NCBI RefSeq assembly: GCF_028290885.1
Contig: NZ_JAQGIZ010000013.1
Span: forward strand, 1 to 37,136
DNA: 37,136 nucleotides
Source of the DNA: Phenylobacterium sp.
Lineage (GTDB): Bacteria; Pseudomonadota; Alphaproteobacteria; Caulobacterales; Caulobacteraceae
Direction of reading: 5' to 3'
Shown here: positions 34,188-37,136 of the stretch, in pieces
Position numbering within the stretch: position 1 is the stretch's first letter
Layout: every line of letters starts with the position of its first letter
The notes under the pieces: generated by a model
Seen by the model: the letters and a program-made list of their open reading frames with translations, nothing else
What the model was told of the DNA's origin: nothing
Databases searched by the model: none
Position numbers and translations under genes: made by a program

Positions 34188-35041
34188 TGGCGCACCAGAG
34201 CCGCCACGGCCTGCCGTAGCGAGATCGCGCCCTTCAGCGCGCCCGCACCGTGGTCCGGGAAATCGATCCAGCCGGCGTTGAACCCGTCGAGCATCTGCAT
34301 GCGCGGCCGCGGATTGCGCATGCCCTCGGCGCGGAAGATCGCCTCCCACTCGCTCCGCGGCACGGCCTCCGCGCGGACCGGGCGGCCCACGACGCCGGCG
34401 AAGGCCTGGGCCAGGGCATTGGGCGTGACCCGCTCGGCCGCCTCCAGTTCGACCACCCGATGGCCGGTCCAGGGCGCCTGTAGCAAACTCGCGGCGGTTC
34501 GCCCCACATCCTCCGACGAGATCATCGGGACCGCCCGGTCCAGCGGCTGCAGGTAACTGCGGATCACGCCCTCGTCCCGCGCCGAGGCGACGTCCCAGGC
34601 GGCGTTCTCGATGAACCAGGCCGCCTGCAGGAAGGTGACCGGCGCGGGAAGGTCGGCCAGGGCCCGTTCGAGCATCCCGAGCTGATTGAGCAGGTTGGGC
34701 TCCGTCGCCTCGGCGCCGATCGTCGACAGCGCCACGATCCGGCCTGGCGCGGACCGCCTCAGCGCATCGCCTAGGCTCGCGATCATCGCCGCGGCTTCGG
34801 GAAAACCCGGCGAGGGATCGAACATCGGCGGCAGCATCACGAAGACGCCTTCACAGCCTGTGAAGGCCGCCGTGAGCGCTGGCGTGTCTTGGACGTCGGC
34901 CAGGGCGACATCCGCCTGCGCCGACCAGGTCCGACCCTTCGCCGCGTCCCGCACGATCGCCCGAACCGGCGCGCCGGCCTCCAGCAGGGCGCGCGCCGCC
35001 GCCCCGCCGACCTTCCCCGTCACACCCATCACCGCATACAT
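34181..35041 (-). CDS. NmrA-like NAD(P)-binding protein (atypical SDR)
   Basis: The 286-residue product starts MYAVMGVTGKVGGAAARALL, the GxTGxxG dinucleotide-binding loop at 6-12. It continues with GCEGVFVMLPP, IVALSTIGAEATEPN and PVTFLQAAWFIENA, the pattern of NmrA/HSCARG-type proteins. These sense or use NAD(P)H and often act as quinone reductases or redox-sensing regulators. ATG 35041 is preceded by GAAGGAG at good distance, so the longer frame to 35107 is not used. It is divergent from a LysR gene that probably regulates it. The pair lies between ftsA and ftsZ and has no visible division role. Confidence 0.9.
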   Translation of the reverse strand: MYAVMGVTGKVGGAAARALLEAGAPVRAIVRDAAKGRTWSAQADVALADVQDTPALTAAFTGCEGVFVMLPPMFDPSPGFPEAAAMIASLGDALRRSAPGRIVALSTIGAEATEPNLLNQLGMLERALADLPAPVTFLQAAWFIENAAWDVASARDEGVIRSYLQPLDRAVPMISSEDVGRTAASLLQAPWTGHRVVELEAAERVTPNALAQAFAGVVGRPVRAEAVPRSEWEAIFRAEGMRNPRPRMQMLDGFNAGWIDFPDHGAGALKGAISLRQAVAALVRQV

Positions 35042-35145
35042 CGCCAGTGCTCCTTCATGTCTTGCGGGCGCAGGGTGACAGCCAGGCGTTCTTGACGTGA
35101 GCGCCAATATGTCAAATCAGTTGTGCGCCCAAATCAGGAATAGCC
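35042..35145. promoter_or_regulatory. divergent promoter/operator between NmrA-like and LysR genes
   Basis: The region contains TTGAC (35092-35096) facing GTCAA (35111-35115), a 14-nt-spaced inverted repeat, and a direct repeat CAAATCAG at 35113-35120 and 35130-35137, 17 bp apart. This arrangement fits a LysR regulator binding its own divergent promoter. AGGA before ATG 35146 serves the LysR gene. Confidence 0.5.
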
Positions 35146-36084
35146 ATGCCCTACGATGGACGCCTGCTGGCCGGCGTGACGGTGCTGGCCGCGGTGGTGG
35201 AGGCGGGAACGCTGTCCCGCGCCGCCGTCGCGCTGGGGCTCACGGCGTCGGGGGTCAGTCGCGCAATCTCTCGCCTCGAGGCGAGGGTGGGCGTGCGGTT
35301 GCTGGAGCGAACCACCCGCAGCGTGCGGCTCACCGACGAAGGCCGCCGCTTCTTCGACCGCGTCAGTCCGCTCCTGGCCGGGATCGAGGACGCCGCTGTG
35401 GAGGCGTCGGGTTCGAAGGGCGTCGTACGCGGACGGCTGCGCGTGAACGTCGATCCGTTCTTCTCCCGCGTGGTGCTCGCCGCGGAGGTGGCCCGTTTCC
35501 TCGCCCGCTATCCCGAGGTATCCCTGGACCTGATCATGCGCGATGCGCCAGGCGACCTGGTCGCCGACGGCTTCGATCTCGCGCTCAGGTTCGGCGACCC
35601 TCCCGCTGGCGGGTTCGTCACCCGCAAGCTCCTGGAGACCCGGGTCCTGACGGTGGCCTCGCCCGCCTACATCGCCGCCCATGGCCGGCCGCGACACCCG
35701 GCGGAGGTCGCCGACCACGCCTGCATCGACTTCTACGAAGCCGCGAGCGGCCGGCCTTTCGAGTGGGAGTTCCACCGCGGGTCGGAGGTCGCGCCGGTCA
35801 AGGTCGCGGCGCGGCTGATGGTCTCCGATTCCGGCGCCCTCTTGGAAGCGTGCGAGGCCGGCGCCGGCGTCGCCCAGATCTTCGACCTCGGCACGCGCCA
35901 CCTGATCGAGGCCGGCCGGCTCGTGCAGCTGCTGCCGGACTGGAGCGACGAGGTCTTCCCGCTCTACGCGCTCTATCCGGCGCGCCACTACCGACCGGCC
36001 AAGGTGCGGGCGTTTATCGACTTCTGCCTGGCCGTCATCGGGCCGCGCGCCCAAAGCTTCACCGGGCCCGAAGGCAAGGATTAA
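35146..36084 (+). CDS. LysR-family transcriptional regulator
   Basis: The 312-residue product has the LysR winged HTH at about 8-66 (LAAVVEAGTLSRAAVALGLT, ASGVSRAISRLEARVGVRLL) and an inducer-binding domain from about 90 (GRLRVNVDPFF, DLALRFGDPP, EACEAGAGVAQIFD). It belongs to the group that regulates a neighbouring divergent oxidoreductase. The divergent NmrA-like gene is therefore the expected target. The ligand is unknown. Confidence 0.95.
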   Translation: MPYDGRLLAGVTVLAAVVEAGTLSRAAVALGLTASGVSRAISRLEARVGVRLLERTTRSVRLTDEGRRFFDRVSPLLAGIEDAAVEASGSKGVVRGRLRVNVDPFFSRVVLAAEVARFLARYPEVSLDLIMRDAPGDLVADGFDLALRFGDPPAGGFVTRKLLETRVLTVASPAYIAAHGRPRHPAEVADHACIDFYEAASGRPFEWEFHRGSEVAPVKVAARLMVSDSGALLEACEAGAGVAQIFDLGTRHLIEAGRLVQLLPDWSDEVFPLYALYPARHYRPAKVRAFIDFCLAVIGPRAQSFTGPEGKD

Positions 36085-36137
36085 CGGGTTATCACCAGCT
36101 TTCCCGTGCGAGTCATGTTGCCGCAGGGGCAGCCCGA

Positions 36138-36171
36138 TTCCCCTTAGGCCTTGTGACGCAAGGGGAATTTT
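36138..36171 (+). terminator. terminator after the LysR gene
   Basis: TTCCCCTT (36138-36145) pairs perfectly with AAGGGGAA (36160-36167), followed by four T residues. The loop is 14 nt. It would insulate ftsZ from upstream transcription. A GATTC site (36136-36140) overlaps its left edge. Confidence 0.7.
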
Positions 36172-36192
36172 AGCCCATCAGCGGCCTCGACC

Positions 36193-36261
36193 GACTCGCG
36201 ACTCACGGTATGCGGTTAACGCTCGATTAAGGGTCTGAGCGCGTACTTAACGCATCGTTAC
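36193..36261 (+). promoter_or_regulatory. ftsZ promoter region: two CtrA boxes and two GANTC sites
   Basis: TTAA-N7-TTAA, the CtrA consensus, is perfect at 36216-36230; TTAA-N7-TTAC (one mismatch) follows at 36247-36261, 31 bp further. Two GACTC sites (36193-36197 and 36200-36204) are CcrM methylation sequences. In Caulobacter ftsZ transcription is repressed by CtrA and activated by CcrM methylation, so this layout fits known control. The leader to ATG 36317 is about 55 nt after the second box. Confidence 0.8.
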
Positions 36262-36316
36262 GAAACGGCGCGCCGCGGGCGTTCGCGGGGCCGAGGCCGA
36301 ATTGGGAAGGGGTCGC

Positions 36317-37136
36317 ATGACTATCGCTCTATCAGCGCCGCGGGCGACAGAATTGAAGCCCAGGATCGTCGTCTTCGGCGTCGGCGGGGCCGGCGGCAAC
36401 GCGGTCAACAACATGATCGAGGCGGGGCTGGAAGGCGTCGAGTTCGTGGTCGCCAACACCGACGCCCAGCAGCTGGCGTTCGCCAAGACCGACCGCCGGG
36501 TGCAGCTCGGCGTGCTCGCCACCCAGGGCCTCGGCGCCGGCGCCCACCCCGAGATCGGCATGAGCGCGGCCGAGGAGTCGATCCCGGAGATCGGCGAGCA
36601 CCTCGACGGCGCCCACATGGTGTTCATCACCGCCGGCATGGGCGGCGGCACCGGCACTGGGGCCGCCCCGATCATCGCCAAGTGCGCCCGCGAGCGCGGC
36701 ATCCTGACCGTGGGCGTGGTCACCAAGCCGTTCCACTTCGAAGGCCGCCACCGCATGCGCCTGGCCGACGCCGGCATCAGCGAGCTGCAACGCTATGTCG
36801 ACACCCTGATCGTCATCCCGAACCAGAACCTGTTCCGCGTCGCCAACGAGCGGACGACCTTCGCCGAAGCGTTCGGCATGGCCGACCAGGTCCTGCACTC
36901 CGGCGTGCGCTCGATCACCGACCTGATGGTGCTGCCCGGCCTGATCAACCTCGACTTCGCCGACGTCCGCACGGTGATGACCGAGATGGGCAAGGCGATG
37001 ATGGGCACTGGCGAGGCGACCGGCGACGACCGCGCGCTGATGGCGGCCCAGAACGCCATCCAGAACCCGCTGCTCGACGAAGTCTCGCTGAAGGGCGCCA
37101 AGGCCGTGCTGGTCAACGTCACCGGCGGCCTCGACA
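36317..37136 (+). CDS. ftsZ: cell division GTPase FtsZ, N-terminal part (cut by window end)
   Basis: FtsZ polymerises into the Z-ring. The frame runs from ATG 36317 off the end of the window, giving 273 of the ~500 residues usual in Caulobacterales. The GTP-binding elements are present: [13 protein letters not shown] (21-33), NTDAQQL, and the tubulin signature GGGTGTG (109-115). The T7-loop region is [17 protein letters not shown]. The remaining part, including the C-terminal FtsA-binding peptide, lies outside. GGGAAGGGG precedes the start. It has its own promoter and terminator-insulated leader. Confidence 0.97.
   Translation, partial: MTIALSAPRATELKPRIVVFGVGGAGGNAVNNMIEAGLEGVEFVVANTDAQQLAFAKTDRRVQLGVLATQGLGAGAHPEIGMSAAEESIPEIGEHLDGAHMVFITAGMGGGTGTGAAPIIAKCARERGILTVGVVTKPFHFEGRHRMRLADAGISELQRYVDTLIVIPNQNLFRVANERTTFAEAFGMADQVLHSGVRSITDLMVLPGLINLDFADVRTVMTEMGKAMMGTGEATGDDRALMAAQNAIQNPLLDEVSLKGAKAVLVNVTGGLD

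Noticed and set aside
32451..34349. Long minus-strand frame antisense to ftsQ and ftsA
   Set aside because: Its content mirrors codon bias in GC-rich DNA, while FtsA motifs are complete on the plus strand.

Overview
High-GC alphaproteobacterial DNA, most likely from Caulobacteraceae and closest in feel to Phenylobacterium or Caulobacter. The evidence is GC-saturated codon usage, a type A RNase P RNA, a complete dcw (division and cell wall) cluster, perfect CtrA boxes (TTAA-N7-TTAA), paired GANTC (CcrM) sites and a consensus DnaA box at the promoters of that cluster. The genus is an inference; no rRNA is present.

Layout. (1) 1-4803, accessory genes: a 2OG-Fe(II) oxygenase tail, a PLP-dependent cystathionine lyase-type enzyme back to back with an AraC regulator, a Tat-exported amidase, and a gene remnant that joins the first ~27 codons of a phage-type integrase in frame to the end of a beta-propeller gene. 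The remnant abuts the 5' end of dusA, a known target of integrative elements, so this edge looks like an old integration scar. (2) 4918-9655 and on to 10379: dusA, a retropepsin-like protease, a DUF1289 protein, a hotdog thioesterase, a small secreted protein, a cluster of alternating inverted repeats, a phospholipase D/cardiolipin synthase-like enzyme and an EEP-family phosphodiesterase. The last two converge on a palindromic element that encodes both of their C-termini. (3) 10567-15751: two acyl-CoA dehydrogenase subunits behind an operator-like palindrome, a DUF3052 protein, and a translationally coupled trio (EamA transporter, AmiD-like amidase, PaiB-like flavoprotein). (4) 15851-16260: rnpB and its terminator. 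(5) 16550-37136, the dcw cluster: mraZ, rsmH, ftsL, ftsI, murE, murF, mraY, murD, ftsW, murG, murC, murB, [a thioesterase on the opposite strand], ddl, ftsQ, ftsA, [an NmrA-like gene and a LysR gene, divergent], and ftsZ, cut by the window end.

How the genes work together. MurB, MurC, MurD, MurE, MurF and Ddl build the cytoplasmic UDP-MurNAc-pentapeptide. MraY and MurG make lipid II. FtsW and FtsI polymerise and cross-link septal peptidoglycan, and FtsZ, FtsA, FtsQ and FtsL build the divisome. Most of the genes from mraZ to murB overlap by 1-8 nt, which implies one long operon. ftsZ has its own promoter with two CtrA boxes and two GANTC sites, and the mraZ leader has a DnaA box, a CtrA half-site and two GANTC sites, so both ends of the cluster look cell-cycle controlled.

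I found no convincing new defence or metabolic system, no CRISPR array, no tRNA and no intact transposase. The observations most worth following are the integrase/propeller chimera at dusA, the repeat cluster at 7752-8016, the palindromic element at 9501-9652, and the two cell-cycle promoter regions.
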